Shown here: positions 24,882 to 35,290 of the stretch, piece by piece
Layout of the letters: each line of letters opens with the position of its first letter
Numbering within the stretch: the first letter of the stretch is position 1
Source: Labilibaculum sp. K2S
GTDB taxonomy: Bacteria; Bacteroidota; Bacteroidia; Bacteroidales; Marinifilaceae
Direction: 5' to 3'
Assembly: GCF_030372765.1 (NCBI RefSeq)
Contig: NZ_JAUCMW010000008.1
Coordinates: 49,747-113,746, forward strand
Length of the DNA: 64,000 nucleotides
Position numbers and translations under genes: made by a program
The notes under the pieces: model-generated
Told to the model about the DNA's origin: nothing
What the model saw: the letters and a program-made list of their open reading frames with translations, nothing else
Database searches by the model: none

Positions 24882-26375
24882 TTGAATCCTCTTAAAAAGC
24901 TTGCCGGAGAAACAGTAATTTATGGAGTCAGTTCCATATTGGGACGATTACTTAATTGGTTGTTGGTGCCACTGTATACGAGTTTATTTATTCCTGAAGA
25001 TTATGGGATTGTTACGAATCTCATGTCATATGTTGCCATATTGCTGGTTGTTTTAACTTATGGCATGGAAACGGGTTATTTTCGGTTTGCAAGTCAAGAA
25101 AAGGAGGGTAACATTATCTTTTCAACAGGTTTTATTTCTTTAATTGCAACAAGCATTTTGTTCTGGATTATTATTGCAGGTTTTTTAAATCCGTTATCTG
25201 TTTTTTTCGAAATTCCTGAAAACAAGAGTTTTATTATATTTCTTGCACTCACATTGGGGTTTGATGCCATAACAGCTTTGCCATTTGCAAAATTGCGCAA
25301 GGAAAACAGAGCGGTTCGTTATGCCGGACTAAAGCTGATCAACATTGGTGTCAACTTGGGAATAAACCTCTTCTTTTTACTATTATGTCCTTGGATTCAC
25401 AATAACTTTCCCGAAATACCAATCACAATAATATGGAATCCTGAATTTGGAATAGGCTATATTTTTCTGGCCATATTTGTTTCCAGCTTCATAAATTTAC
25501 TACTACTGTTTCCGGATATTTTAAAGGTTCAACTAAAGTTAGATAAGAAATTACTCCTTAAAATACTTACCTATTCTTCACCCATCTTAGTGGTAAGTAT
25601 ATGTGGAACACTCAATATCAATTTGGATAAAATGATTATGCCGGAGTTGATTCCTGAATCACAAAACCCTTTGTACCAAACAGGAATTTATGGCGCGAAT
25701 TACAAGCTTGCTGTAATCATGACTCTATTCATTCAGGCTTTTCGGTATTCGTTTGAGCCATTTTTCTTCTCACAGGCAAAAGAGCAGAGCTCAAAGCAGG
25801 TGTATGCTGATGTATTGAAATATTTCGTAATACTTGGACTTATTATTTTTCTTGGGGTGATGTTCTACCTGGATATTGTAAAGATCTTAATTGATTCCCG
25901 TTATCATGAAGGATTGGGAATTGTACCTTATGTACTCTTGGCGAATTTATTTTTTGGTATATTCTTCTCTTTATCTTTGTGGTACAAGCTAACCGACAGA
26001 ACCCGGTTTGGCGCCTATATTGCTATTATTGGGGTGATAATCACTGTGGTTTTAAATGTTATTCTTGTGCCGATATTCGGGTATATGGGTGCTGCCTATT
26101 CAGTTCTTGCCTGCTTTTTGGTAATAACTGTAATATCCTACATAGCAGGTCAAAAATACTATCCGGTTCCTTACGATTTAAAGGGAATTCTTTTTTATAT
26201 GTTGCTTGCAACAACAATTTTTGCAATCAGTACTTATTTAAATCCAGAAAACCAATGGCTGAAAATGGCCGAAAAAACGCCATTGTTATTGCTTTTTATG
26301 ATTGTATTTGTTCAAAAAGAGCGATTGTGGAGTTCTTTAGGAAAGATGGTTGGTATAAACAGAAAAAGGAAATAA
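24882..26375 (+). CDS. Oligosaccharide flippase (Wzx/MOP superfamily)
   Basis: 497 residues with about 12-14 transmembrane helices. The N-terminal signature LKKLAGETVIYGVSSILGRL and the following NWLLVPLYTSLF helix are typical of polysaccharide biosynthesis flippases of Bacteroidota. It would translocate lipid-linked glycans across the inner membrane. The start is a TTG at 24882, preceded by TATATTTG; no ATG gives the full N-terminal helix. Downstream lies dut and a sugar-nucleotidyltransferase-like gene in the usual Bacteroidales order. Confidence 0.9.
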   Translation: MNPLKKLAGETVIYGVSSILGRLLNWLLVPLYTSLFIPEDYGIVTNLMSYVAILLVVLTYGMETGYFRFASQEKEGNIIFSTGFISLIATSILFWIIIAGFLNPLSVFFEIPENKSFIIFLALTLGFDAITALPFAKLRKENRAVRYAGLKLINIGVNLGINLFFLLLCPWIHNNFPEIPITIIWNPEFGIGYIFLAIFVSSFINLLLLFPDILKVQLKLDKKLLLKILTYSSPILVVSICGTLNINLDKMIMPELIPESQNPLYQTGIYGANYKLAVIMTLFIQAFRYSFEPFFFSQAKEQSSKQVYADVLKYFVILGLIIFLGVMFYLDIVKILIDSRYHEGLGIVPYVLLANLFFGIFFSLSLWYKLTDRTRFGAYIAIIGVIITVVLNVILVPIFGYMGAAYSVLACFLVITVISYIAGQKYYPVPYDLKGILFYMLLATTIFAISTYLNPENQWLKMAEKTPLLLLFMIVFVQKERLWSSLGKMVGINRKRK

Positions 26376-26560
26376 TCAAGATCTATTATCAACCTTTCAT
26401 AAGAGTTTTGAAAAATGTATCTTAGCCATTCGAAAAAAAATGAAATATTCTTCAAGCAATTGTCATTCATATGAAACACCCATGCCAAAGTGATTTTGCC
26501 CCACGGGAAAATGATTATTTCAGCATGGTAAGTTCAATCTGACCATAAAATAATAAACAG

Positions 26561-26995
26561 ATGAAAGTAAAAATCGTTAACAAATCGAAGCACGACTTGC
26601 CTAAATACAGCACAGAATTATCTGCAGGTATGGATCTTAGAGCAAATCTGGACGAACCTATATTATTGGAATCATTGGAGCGTAAATTAATAAAAACAGG
26701 ATTGTTTATTGAATTACCCGCCGGATACGAAGCTCAAATTCGTCCGCGTTCAGGTATGGCTCTAAAGGAAGGGATTACCGTATTAAATACACCAGGAACT
26801 ATTGATGCTGATTACCGAGGTGAAATAGGTGTAATTCTTGCAAATCTTTCCAATCGTGTTGTGGAGATAAAAGATGGTGATCGAATTTGCCAAATGGTTG
26901 TTGCTACACATGAAACAGTAAGTTGGGAACCAGTTGAAGACCTGGAGACATCAGAAAGAGGTGCCGGAGGATTCGGGCATACAGGAAAATCCTAA
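26561..26995 (+). CDS. dut: dUTP diphosphatase
   Basis: 144 residues, standard trimeric dUTPase length. All five motifs are visible: [46 protein letters not shown], and the C-terminal glycine-rich arm [10 protein letters not shown]. It hydrolyses dUTP to dUMP and pyrophosphate, keeping uracil out of DNA and supplying thymidylate synthesis. The 185-bp upstream gap holds no gene. A hairpin with a T-run follows. Confidence 0.97.
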   Translation: MKVKIVNKSKHDLPKYSTELSAGMDLRANLDEPILLESLERKLIKTGLFIELPAGYEAQIRPRSGMALKEGITVLNTPGTIDADYRGEIGVILANLSNRVVEIKDGDRICQMVVATHETVSWEPVEDLETSERGAGGFGHTGKS

Positions 26996-27016
26996 TGCGT
27001 TAAAAATTATTAATTT

Positions 27017-27060
27017 GGATCAAAACAAATTGTAAAAAGGTACATTTGATCCGTTTTTTA
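27017..27060 (+). terminator. Probable terminator of dut
   Basis: Stem GGATCAAA...TTTGATCC (8 bp) with a 20-nt loop, followed by six T. Confidence 0.65.
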
Positions 27061-27098
27061 GTTATTTTACAATTCACTACTACTAGATATTTTAACAG

Positions 27099-28103
27099 AT
27101 GAAAATAATTGTTCCAATGGCAGGAATGGGGAAACGCATGCGTCCTCATACTTTAACGGTTCCAAAACCTTTAATTCCAATTGCAGGCAAGCCTATTGTT
27201 CAGCGTCTTGTTGAGGAAATTGCAAAAGTTTCCGACGAGGCAATTGATGAAATAGCATTCATCATTGGTGATTTTGGCAAGGAAGTTGAAGAAAGATTAT
27301 GCGGTATTGCTAAAAATATTGGCGCTAAAGCCAGCATTTATTATCAGGAAGAAGCACTGGGAACAGCTCATGCTATTTATTGTGCTGCACCTTCTTTATC
27401 CGATAAGGTTGTTGTTGCTTTCGCAGATACTTTGTTTAAAGCAGATTTTATTTTGGATGCCGAGGCAGACAGTGTGATATGGGTACAAAAAGTTGAGGAT
27501 CCATCTGCTTTTGGGGTTGTTAAAATTGATGATAAGAACAACATTACGGATTTTATTGAGAAGCCAAAAGATTTCGTATCTGATTTAGCAATCATTGGAA
27601 TTTACTATTTTAAAGATGGTGATAATCTGCGGGATGAATTGGAATACCTGATGAAAAATAAGGTGCTTGTAAATGGTGAATATCAACTTACAAATGCCTT
27701 GGAAAATATGAAGAACAAAGGACTTTCTTTTAAACCAGGACAAGTTATAGAATGGATGGATTGTGGAAATAAGGATGCAACCGTTCATACAAATCAAAGA
27801 ATATTGGAATACCACAGGAATGATGATTTGGTTTGTCCTTCGTCTTCATCTGAAAATTCCATTATTATTCCTCCATGTTACATTGGAGAAAATGTAAAAA
27901 TTAAGAATTCGGTAATTGGGCCTCATGTTTCGGTAGGTGCAAATACGACAGTAAGTAATACTTTGGTTCGCAATTCAATCATTCAGCGCAACTCAAATCT
28001 TGAAAACTTAAACCTTGAAAATTCTATGATAGGTAATTATGTTGATGTTCAGGGGGAAGTTTCGGAATGGAATGTTGGAGATTTTGCGACCTTCTCAAAA
28101 TAA
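27099..28103 (+). CDS. Sugar-phosphate nucleotidyltransferase with left-handed beta-helix tail
   Basis: 334 residues. The N-terminal nucleotidyltransferase domain carries the signature VPMAGMGKRMRPHTLTVPKP (residues about 4-23), followed by EEALGTAHAIYCA and ADTLF (the metal-binding Asp) and a DCGNKD segment. The C-terminal 80 residues are hexapeptide-like (IIPPCYIGENVKIKNSVIG), forming a left-handed beta helix. It makes a nucleotide-activated sugar, but the substrate cannot be decided; glucose-1-phosphate thymidylyl- or uridylyltransferase and mannose-1-phosphate guanylyltransferase are options. It is 7 bp from the next gene, so an operon. Confidence 0.88.
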   Translation: MKIIVPMAGMGKRMRPHTLTVPKPLIPIAGKPIVQRLVEEIAKVSDEAIDEIAFIIGDFGKEVEERLCGIAKNIGAKASIYYQEEALGTAHAIYCAAPSLSDKVVVAFADTLFKADFILDAEADSVIWVQKVEDPSAFGVVKIDDKNNITDFIEKPKDFVSDLAIIGIYYFKDGDNLRDELEYLMKNKVLVNGEYQLTNALENMKNKGLSFKPGQVIEWMDCGNKDATVHTNQRILEYHRNDDLVCPSSSSENSIIIPPCYIGENVKIKNSVIGPHVSVGANTTVSNTLVRNSIIQRNSNLENLNLENSMIGNYVDVQGEVSEWNVGDFATFSK

Positions 28104-28109
28104 AGACAG

Positions 28110-29888
28110 ATGAAGGTGGGATGTAAATTTTGGATGGCAATTCTTATCGGTTGTTTGGTGTCAGGCTCTGTGTTAGCAGGAGGAATTGCGCCAATGCCTA
28201 AAAAAGAGATAGTACAGAAAGAAGTAAAGTTAACAGAGGCGCAAAAATTAGAGTTTGATTTTGCTTTTGCAGAGGCAACGAAGGCTGTTTTGCTGCAGGA
28301 GTTGGATAAAGGACTTTCTTTGTATGCAACTTGCCTTAAAATTGATCCGTCGAGCGCTGTTGTTCGTTACGAATTGGCAAATATTTATATGAGTCAGGAA
28401 GATTTTGGCAACGCATTGGAGCTTTCCAGAGCGGCTGTTTCATTGCAGCCATTAAATATCTGGTACCAAATTCAGCTTGCAAATATTTACCAAAAAAAGG
28501 GGATGATGGATCAGGCTTGTGCTGTGTACGATGATTTGGTAAAATTGCATCCGGAACGAAACGACTTTTATTATTTACAAGCTGCGATATTTGCCTCAGT
28601 AGAAAAATTTGACGAAGCCATAGAAGTCTATAATCGTTTAGAGAAAAAAGAGGGAATACAGGAAGGAATTTCGTTAGAAAAAGAGCGTTTGTATCTTGCT
28701 GCAGGGAACAGAAAAATGGCCTATTCCGAAATTCAGAAACTGATTAAAAAGAATCCTTATCGGGCTGATTTCTATGGAATGTTAGCTGATCTGTATACGG
28801 AGGATAATGACGAAGCTAAAGCTTTTGAACAGTACGAAAAGATCTTGAAAATTGATCCGGAAAATGGTTTGGTTCATTTTTATTTAGCGGATTTCTATCG
28901 AAGAAAAGGCGAAATTGAAAAAAGTAACGCCTCTCTTACAAAAGCTTTCAGCAATCCAGAAATTGAAGCGGATCAAAAAATTCAATTTTTGATCTCCATT
29001 CTGATGAATGGAAATAAAGAAGGCATGTCTGATGAGTATTTGAAAGAATTGTTGGACATATTGGTCGAAGTTCATCCGGGACAAGTAAGAGTACATGCAC
29101 TTTATGCTGATTTTCTTAGAAAAAGAAAAGATAATGAAGGTGCACGGTATCACTTAAGGAAAGTACTTGAAGAGGAAAAAACAAATTATGTAGTTTGGGA
29201 AGAACTGCTTTTGATAGACAATGAAATGTTGGATTTTGAAAGTATGTTTAATGAAAGTTCTGAGGCTTTAAAATATTTCCCGAGTCAACCTCTTTTATAC
29301 ATTTTCAAAGGCGTTGCGGCAGCTCAAAAACAAGAGTACAAAGCAGCAATTGAAACATTGGAAGAGGGTTTTTCTTACATTGGGGAAAATGTAAAATTAC
29401 GGGTTCAGTTTCAATCTTATTTAGGGGATGCTTACTATCAAATGGGCGATGCAAAAAAAGCATTTAAAGCCTATGATGAGGTATTGCTGTTCGATCCGCA
29501 AAATGTAATTGTGTTAAACAATTACAGCTATTATCTGTCAGTTAAAGGGCAAGAACTTGAAAAAGCAAAAAAAATGAGTTCTCTTTGCATCAAACTCGAA
29601 GCAGAAAACTCTACTTATCTGGATACTCATGGATGGGTTTTATATCGAATGGGTGAATTTAAGGATGCTAAAAATGCTTTGGAAAAAGCTTTGGAATTCG
29701 GAGGAGGAGAATCGGCTGTAATTGTGGAGCATTATGGTGATGTTCTTTTTCGTTTAGGGGATAATGAAAAAGCTCTTGCAGAATGGAAAAAAGCAATTGA
29801 AATAGGTGAAGGGTCAGAGTATTTGGCCGAAAAAATAAAGACAGGTAGTATTCCTGAAGAAGAAGAGAAGCAACAAAATGAGCAATAG
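28110..29888 (+). CDS. Exported TPR-repeat protein
   Basis: 592 residues with an N-terminal signal peptide (FWMAILIGCLVSGSVLAGG). About a dozen tetratricopeptide repeats fill the rest, e.g. VRYELANIYMSQEDFGNALE and AFEQYEKILKIDPENGLVHF, ending in a Glu/Gln-rich tail. TPR arrays form superhelical scaffolds for protein assembly; this one would act in the periplasm or at the outer membrane. Its place before DUF4292 and EnvC-like genes is conserved in Bacteroidales and points to envelope biogenesis. The end overlaps the next gene by 11 bp. Confidence 0.88.
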   Translation: MKVGCKFWMAILIGCLVSGSVLAGGIAPMPKKEIVQKEVKLTEAQKLEFDFAFAEATKAVLLQELDKGLSLYATCLKIDPSSAVVRYELANIYMSQEDFGNALELSRAAVSLQPLNIWYQIQLANIYQKKGMMDQACAVYDDLVKLHPERNDFYYLQAAIFASVEKFDEAIEVYNRLEKKEGIQEGISLEKERLYLAAGNRKMAYSEIQKLIKKNPYRADFYGMLADLYTEDNDEAKAFEQYEKILKIDPENGLVHFYLADFYRRKGEIEKSNASLTKAFSNPEIEADQKIQFLISILMNGNKEGMSDEYLKELLDILVEVHPGQVRVHALYADFLRKRKDNEGARYHLRKVLEEEKTNYVVWEELLLIDNEMLDFESMFNESSEALKYFPSQPLLYIFKGVAAAQKQEYKAAIETLEEGFSYIGENVKLRVQFQSYLGDAYYQMGDAKKAFKAYDEVLLFDPQNVIVLNNYSYYLSVKGQELEKAKKMSSLCIKLEAENSTYLDTHGWVLYRMGEFKDAKNALEKALEFGGGESAVIVEHYGDVLFRLGDNEKALAEWKKAIEIGEGSEYLAEKIKTGSIPEEEEKQQNEQ

Positions 29889-30741
29889 AAAATATTCAAA
29901 AACTGTTGTAAGGGCTCTGATCGTTATCATTGCCCTTTTTCAGTTTTCCTGTAAATCATTTTATGAATTAGGAGTTGAGAAGGCAAAGCCAATATCCGAC
30001 AATAGACTATATAATTCACTAATAGATAGTAGTTTAAGCTATAAAAGTATATACGTGAAACGCTTTTCGGCAAGCTTTTCGGTTGATGGAATAAGCAAAA
30101 GTTTTAAAGGTTCTATTAAAATAGAAAAAGATAGTATTATTTGGATCGATATTACTGCCTCGGTTGGAATACCGGTAGCTCGACTGCTCATTACACCTGA
30201 TTCTGTAAAAATGATCGACCGGATTAAGAAAACTTATTTTATTGATGACTTTGGATTCTTCTTGGATAAACTAAATATGGATTTGGATTTTTATTCTTTC
30301 CAAAGCATCCTTACCAATTCAATTTTTAAAGCAGATAATGAAGAGAAAGAAAAGGCTTTTATCCGATCTTTTAATGGAAAAATAATCGACAATAAGTACG
30401 TCTTTATATCAGATAAAGCAAGAAAGATTGATCGGAAATTAAAGAAGGATAAGCTGGAAAGATTAAGTAGGTTTAACTATCAAAGAGTGGATATTGATCC
30501 TTCTCTAATGAGAATTACAGATGTATTAGTAAAAGAATTTGATGTCGCGAGAGACATAACTATTAAGTATCGGGATTTCACAGTTTTTGAAAACAGGATG
30601 TTCCCTAAACGATTGGTTTTTGAAGTAAAGGATCCAAAACATTTATTATCTTGTAACATTAAATTTAATAAGGTAACATTTAGTGAAGATCTTCGGTTTT
30701 CGTTTACAATACCGGACAAATACGATCAAATTTATCCATAA
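29878..30741 (+). CDS. DUF4292 lipoprotein
   Basis: 287 residues. A lipobox (ALFQFSC, Cys about residue 23) follows a short hydrophobic helix, so it is an envelope lipoprotein. The body (YVKRFSASFSVDGISKSFKG, IWIDITASVGIPVARLLITP) matches DUF4292, which structurally resembles the LolA/LolB fold of lipoprotein carriers. A LolB-like role in outer-membrane lipoprotein handling is a reasonable inference, since Bacteroidota lack classical LolB. Overlaps the TPR gene start to end by 11 bp, implying coupling. Confidence 0.85.
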   Translation: MSNRKYSKTVVRALIVIIALFQFSCKSFYELGVEKAKPISDNRLYNSLIDSSLSYKSIYVKRFSASFSVDGISKSFKGSIKIEKDSIIWIDITASVGIPVARLLITPDSVKMIDRIKKTYFIDDFGFFLDKLNMDLDFYSFQSILTNSIFKADNEEKEKAFIRSFNGKIIDNKYVFISDKARKIDRKLKKDKLERLSRFNYQRVDIDPSLMRITDVLVKEFDVARDITIKYRDFTVFENRMFPKRLVFEVKDPKHLLSCNIKFNKVTFSEDLRFSFTIPDKYDQIYP

Positions 30742-30748
30742 AACCACT

Positions 30749-31975
30749 ATGGGAATTAGCAAATTAACGTTTAATAAATTATTTATTTTAGTAATTGCTC
30801 TTCTGTTTTTAACATCAGTTGATGCTTTTTCTCAGCACGATATTTCTACTCTTAAGAAAAGAAAGGAGCAGAATGCTAAAGACATAGCATATACCAACAA
30901 TCTTCTCACCAACACGTTGAAGAATAAGAATGTAACATTGGGACAATTGAACCTTCTGAATCAAAGAATAAAGGCCAGACAAGCTTTGATTCTGTCCATT
31001 GAAAATGAAATTTCTTATATTAATTCTCAGATTGGTGAAATTAATGCTGATGTAAAGGGGTTGGAAGATGAGTTGAATAAACTGAAGCAACAGTACGCAA
31101 AGGTGATTCAATACGCATACAAACAAAGAAATTCACATGAAAAACTGATGTTTTTATTGTCATCGAAAGATTTTAACCAAGCTTATAAACGATATAAGTA
31201 TCTTCAGCAATTTTCGGAATACAGCAAAGAACAAGGCAAACAGATTGGCTCCAAAAAAGATTCACTGAACGCAAATTTGCTGCGTTTAAAAAAGGCAAAG
31301 AGCGAAAAAGTTGTTTTGTTATCCGATAGAACAAAGGAAAACCAGAGCTTATCTCAAGAGAAATCTCAACAATCGGCACTTGTCTCGAAATTACAGCAAC
31401 GTGAGAAACAGCTTAGGGATGATTTAAGAAAACAACAGCGGTATACTGAAAAACTTGAGAAAGAAATTCAGAAAATTATTGAAAGTCAGGCTAAACTAGC
31501 AGCTAAGAAAAACAATGGAGGGGGAAAATTCGGCTTAACTCCAGAGGAAAAGATACTTTCAGAATCATTTGATCAAAATAAGGGAAAGCTTCCCTGGCCA
31601 ACAAAAACAGGTTTTATATCTGAAAAATTTGGAGAACACAAACATGCAGTACTTAAGCATGTTAATGTTCGAAACGATGGTATAAATATTACGACTGACA
31701 ACAATGCAGAATGTCGCTCTATTTTTAAAGGGGAAGTTACACATATTCTTTCCATGCCTGGTCTTAATAATGTGATCATTATTCGTCATGGTGAGTTTTT
31801 CTCAGTTTATTCAAACCTTTCTTCAGTTACTGTAAAGAAAGGTGATATGGTTACTTCTAAAGAGAAAATAGGTGTAGTATATACCGATCAGGCTCAAAGC
31901 CAAACTGTTCTTAAATTCCAACTATGGAAAGGGAGTACGAAATTGGATCCGTCTTTGTGGTTGTATCGGAATTAA
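30749..31975 (+). CDS. EnvC-like murein hydrolase activator (degenerate M23 domain)
   Basis: 408 residues from the ATG at 30749, with a signal peptide (LFILVIALLFLTSVDAFS), a long coiled coil (about residues 20-250) and a C-terminal LytM/M23 domain. The zinc-binding residues are lost: the HxGxD site reads RNDGINI and the HxH site reads LKFQLW. The domain is therefore non-hydrolytic, as in E. coli EnvC, which activates amidases at the division septum. The frame is open to 30683 inside the DUF4292 gene, but that would precede the signal peptide and is rejected. Confidence 0.9.
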   Translation: MGISKLTFNKLFILVIALLFLTSVDAFSQHDISTLKKRKEQNAKDIAYTNNLLTNTLKNKNVTLGQLNLLNQRIKARQALILSIENEISYINSQIGEINADVKGLEDELNKLKQQYAKVIQYAYKQRNSHEKLMFLLSSKDFNQAYKRYKYLQQFSEYSKEQGKQIGSKKDSLNANLLRLKKAKSEKVVLLSDRTKENQSLSQEKSQQSALVSKLQQREKQLRDDLRKQQRYTEKLEKEIQKIIESQAKLAAKKNNGGGKFGLTPEEKILSESFDQNKGKLPWPTKTGFISEKFGEHKHAVLKHVNVRNDGINITTDNNAECRSIFKGEVTHILSMPGLNNVIIIRHGEFFSVYSNLSSVTVKKGDMVTSKEKIGVVYTDQAQSQTVLKFQLWKGSTKLDPSLWLYRN

Positions 31976-31996
31976 CTCTTTTACGTAGTAGTTGGT

Positions 31997-34900
31997 ATGG
32001 GTTCTAGTCAGGAAATTTTTATCAAAAAATTAGATCGATTTATTCGAAAATACTACCAAAATCAACTGCTAAGAGGTTTGATTTTGAGTATTGTTCTGAT
32101 TTTGTCCTATTTCTTGATTGTCTCGTATACAGAATACTTACTGTATTTTTCAGTTTCGGTTCGAACATTTCTCGCCATTTTTTCTGTACTGTTTTTTTCG
32201 TTAATGATCGTGAAACTAATTATTTTACCGATAATTGGTTTGCTCCAGATTGGGAAAAGAATAAGCTACAGGCAAGCTATTAGTATCATTACTCAATATT
32301 TTCCAGATTTGCAGGATAAGTTGATTAATACATTGGAACTTAGCGAGCTTTCAGTTAAAAGTAATTCTTTCGGCGACTCTCTTTTAATGGCCAGTATCAA
32401 CCAAAGAATGGAATCCATTCGATTGATTCCTTTTAGAAAAGCGATATCATTTAAATCAAATCTTAGCTATCTAAAATACCTTGTAATCGTATTTATTGCG
32501 ATTGTTGGAACTTACATTGTCTTGCCGGATATGTACTCGAGCAGTGCGAATCGTCTGGTTCATTTTAGGAAGGAATATATCGCTCCAGCCGACTTTAAAT
32601 TTATGGTAAATCAAGATGCCATGAAAGTGGTTCGAGGCTCGGATTTCTATCTGGAAGTGCAAACAGAAGGTAAATATGTGCCAGTTGATGTCTATCTGGT
32701 TTCTGAAGGGAATCAGTTCCTTTTAAAAAAGAAAGGAAGCAATAGTTTCAGCTATCTTTTCAGGAATGTAAATAGAGAAGTAAGCTTCTTTTTAAAGGCC
32801 GGAAAAATAACATCATTAACCTATCAGCTTGAGATGTTGTTAAAACCGGGAATTAAGTCTTTTGAGCTTTCCGTAAAGTCACCATCTTACACAAAGATAC
32901 CAGAAAGAAAAGAGCAAAATTTAGGTGATATTAGTGTGCCTGAAGGATCTTTATTAGAATGGACGATTGAGGGGGAAGACGCCGATTCAGTTCAACTTGT
33001 TTTTACTGATTCTCTAAATCAGACCAATTCAAAAACGAAAGACAATACCTTCTTTTTTTCTAAAACGATCTTTCAGAAAAATAACTACCAAATTTATGTT
33101 GGTAATGAGCATTTTAAAAAACAGCTTTTTGCCAATTATACTATTGATATAATACCAGATCTTTATCCGCAGATTCAGGTGTCAGCCATACAAGATACTT
33201 TATTGGCTGCAGCCTACTATTTTAAAGGTATTTTAAAGGATGATTATGGGTTTTCGAAATTACGGTTTTGTTATTTAATTAATGATCAGGAACCCGTTTA
33301 CATTCCTCTAAACATGAATTGGAATCTTAGTTCTCAGGAGTTTTATTATGCCTTCGATTTTGCAAATGTTGATGTAAGCGAAGGAAGTCATGTACAATAT
33401 TATTTTGAAGTTTTCGATAATGATGGAATTAATAAGCCAAAAATGTCTCGTTCCCGGCAATTTTCTTTATTAGTTCCTGATTCGAAGCAGTTGTACGATT
33501 TAAATACAAGTATGCAGGATAGTATCTCGAATCGAATCGAAAAAGGAATTGATCTGAGTCAATCCATACAGGAAGATATAAAGCGTATGCAGAAAAATAT
33601 GTTGGATGGCACCGGAGACAAATGGCAACAGCAGCAAATGTTTCAGCAAATCGATTCTAAAAAGAAACAATTGGATGAGTTGTTAAATAATATCAAGCAA
33701 GAGAATGCGAAAAAAAATCAATTGTCAAATTCTTTGGGCCAAAAAGATTCTTTACTAATCGAAAAGCAAAAGCAAATTGAAAAGCTTCTTGAAAATGTAA
33801 TGGATGATGAGTTACAAAAATTGTTTGAAGAATTTAACAAATTGGCTGAAGATTTCAAATCGGAAGATTTAAATAAGCTTGGGAACCAATTAAATATGTC
33901 GTTTGATGATTTTCAGAAACAAATGGATCGTAACCTGAGTTTACTGGAACGATATGATATTGAGGCTCGTATGAATAAAATTATCGACAGAATCGATAAA
34001 ATTGCCGATAGTCAGGAGGAAATTAGTGACCTAGGGCACAAGCAGGAGGAAAAAATGAATTCTCAGCAAGTTGAGGAAAGTCAAAAATGGGATGATTTGA
34101 AAAAAGATCTCGAAAATCTTCTCGAAAAAAATTCAGGCATTAGTGATCCTTATCAATTTCAAAATCCTTCCGAAGATCTTCAGTCGATTTCTGAGATGAT
34201 GAAAGAATCAAAAAACTTTTTAGAAGAAGGTAAAAATTCCAAGGCTTCAAAAAATATGAAAGCAACTTCTAAAAAACAAAAAGCACTTGCTCAGAAGTTG
34301 AATCATAATCTTTCAAAAAGTGTAAGTGCCCAACTTACCGTTGATATCGATAATTTAATTCACCTGATGAATAACCTTATGGAGTTTTCATTTCAGCAGG
34401 AAGCCGTATTGACCGATTACAAAGCTGTGGATTATCGAAATCCTTTATTTGTTAAAATGATTGAAGAGCAGGGGGGATTAAAAGAAGAGTATTTATTAAT
34501 TCGGGATTCCTTGCTTTCTCTTTCATCACATTCGCCTCAGGTTGCGGCTTTACTGGGAAATAGAATTTTCGATATTAGTAATTATCTCGATCAGGTTCTT
34601 GATGAAGCTAACAATAGAAGAAAAATTCAAGCCAATATTACACAACAAAAAGTCCTGACGGAAGTTAATGAGTTATCACTGTTTCTTTCGGAAGCATTAA
34701 AGCAACTCATGGAACAAATGGCGAATGCTATGCCAGGCGATCAAATTGGCGATCAAAAAGGAGGAAAGCCATCATTTGCCGGTATGCAATCCGAGCAGCA
34801 ATCCTTAAAAAAGATGTTGGAGGAGATGATTCAGGAAATGAAATCAGGAAATGGTAAAAATAATTCTAAAGAAAAATTAGGTGAGTTTTTACAAAGACAG

Positions 34901-35290
34901 GAAATGTTTCAACAAAATTTGAGTGAAATTCTTCAGGAAGGTGGTGTTGGAGATGAGACAGAGAATATATTACGTGAAATAATGAAAATGATTGACCAAA
35001 CGCAATCGGACATATCTAATTTTTCCATAAATTCGAATACAATTAATAGGCAAAACAGAATAATTTCTCGTTTGTTGGAAGCAGAAAACGCTCATAGAGA
35101 GAAAGATTTTGATGAAAAAAGAGAGAGTAATTCTGGAAATATTATTAAATTGAGTAACCCTAAAGAAATATTTGAGTATAAAAGAATACGAACAGATTTT
35201 GAAGGTGTTTTCGATGACTCTTATGTAAAAATGCTTGACTACTATAATAAATTATATTTGGATTACATGATCAAAATAAATAATGACTAA
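31997..35290 (+). CDS. DUF4175 large membrane protein
   Basis: 1097 residues. It has N-terminal membrane helices (about residues 22-40, 46-76 and 156-172), an Ig-like middle (residues about 280-490) and a very long Gln/Lys/Glu-rich coiled coil with FEEFNKLAEDFKSEDLNKL-type heptads to the C-terminus. The architecture is that of DUF4175 proteins of Bacteroidota, whose role is unknown; membrane-linked scaffold or envelope stress sensing is speculative. Cotranscription with envC-like upstream and the RsbW-like ATPase downstream is likely: the stop overlaps the next start by 8 bp. Confidence 0.85.
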   Translation: MGSSQEIFIKKLDRFIRKYYQNQLLRGLILSIVLILSYFLIVSYTEYLLYFSVSVRTFLAIFSVLFFSLMIVKLIILPIIGLLQIGKRISYRQAISIITQYFPDLQDKLINTLELSELSVKSNSFGDSLLMASINQRMESIRLIPFRKAISFKSNLSYLKYLVIVFIAIVGTYIVLPDMYSSSANRLVHFRKEYIAPADFKFMVNQDAMKVVRGSDFYLEVQTEGKYVPVDVYLVSEGNQFLLKKKGSNSFSYLFRNVNREVSFFLKAGKITSLTYQLEMLLKPGIKSFELSVKSPSYTKIPERKEQNLGDISVPEGSLLEWTIEGEDADSVQLVFTDSLNQTNSKTKDNTFFFSKTIFQKNNYQIYVGNEHFKKQLFANYTIDIIPDLYPQIQVSAIQDTLLAAAYYFKGILKDDYGFSKLRFCYLINDQEPVYIPLNMNWNLSSQEFYYAFDFANVDVSEGSHVQYYFEVFDNDGINKPKMSRSRQFSLLVPDSKQLYDLNTSMQDSISNRIEKGIDLSQSIQEDIKRMQKNMLDGTGDKWQQQQMFQQIDSKKKQLDELLNNIKQENAKKNQLSNSLGQKDSLLIEKQKQIEKLLENVMDDELQKLFEEFNKLAEDFKSEDLNKLGNQLNMSFDDFQKQMDRNLSLLERYDIEARMNKIIDRIDKIADSQEEISDLGHKQEEKMNSQQVEESQKWDDLKKDLENLLEKNSGISDPYQFQNPSEDLQSISEMMKESKNFLEEGKNSKASKNMKATSKKQKALAQKLNHNLSKSVSAQLTVDIDNLIHLMNNLMEFSFQQEAVLTDYKAVDYRNPLFVKMIEEQGGLKEEYLLIRDSLLSLSSHSPQVAALLGNRIFDISNYLDQVLDEANNRRKIQANITQQKVLTEVNELSLFLSEALKQLMEQMANAMPGDQIGDQKGGKPSFAGMQSEQQSLKKMLEEMIQEMKSGNGKNNSKEKLGEFLQRQEMFQQNLSEILQEGGVGDETENILREIMKMIDQTQSDISNFSINSNTINRQNRIISRLLEAENAHREKDFDEKRESNSGNIIKLSNPKEIFEYKRIRTDFEGVFDDSYVKMLDYYNKLYLDYMIKINND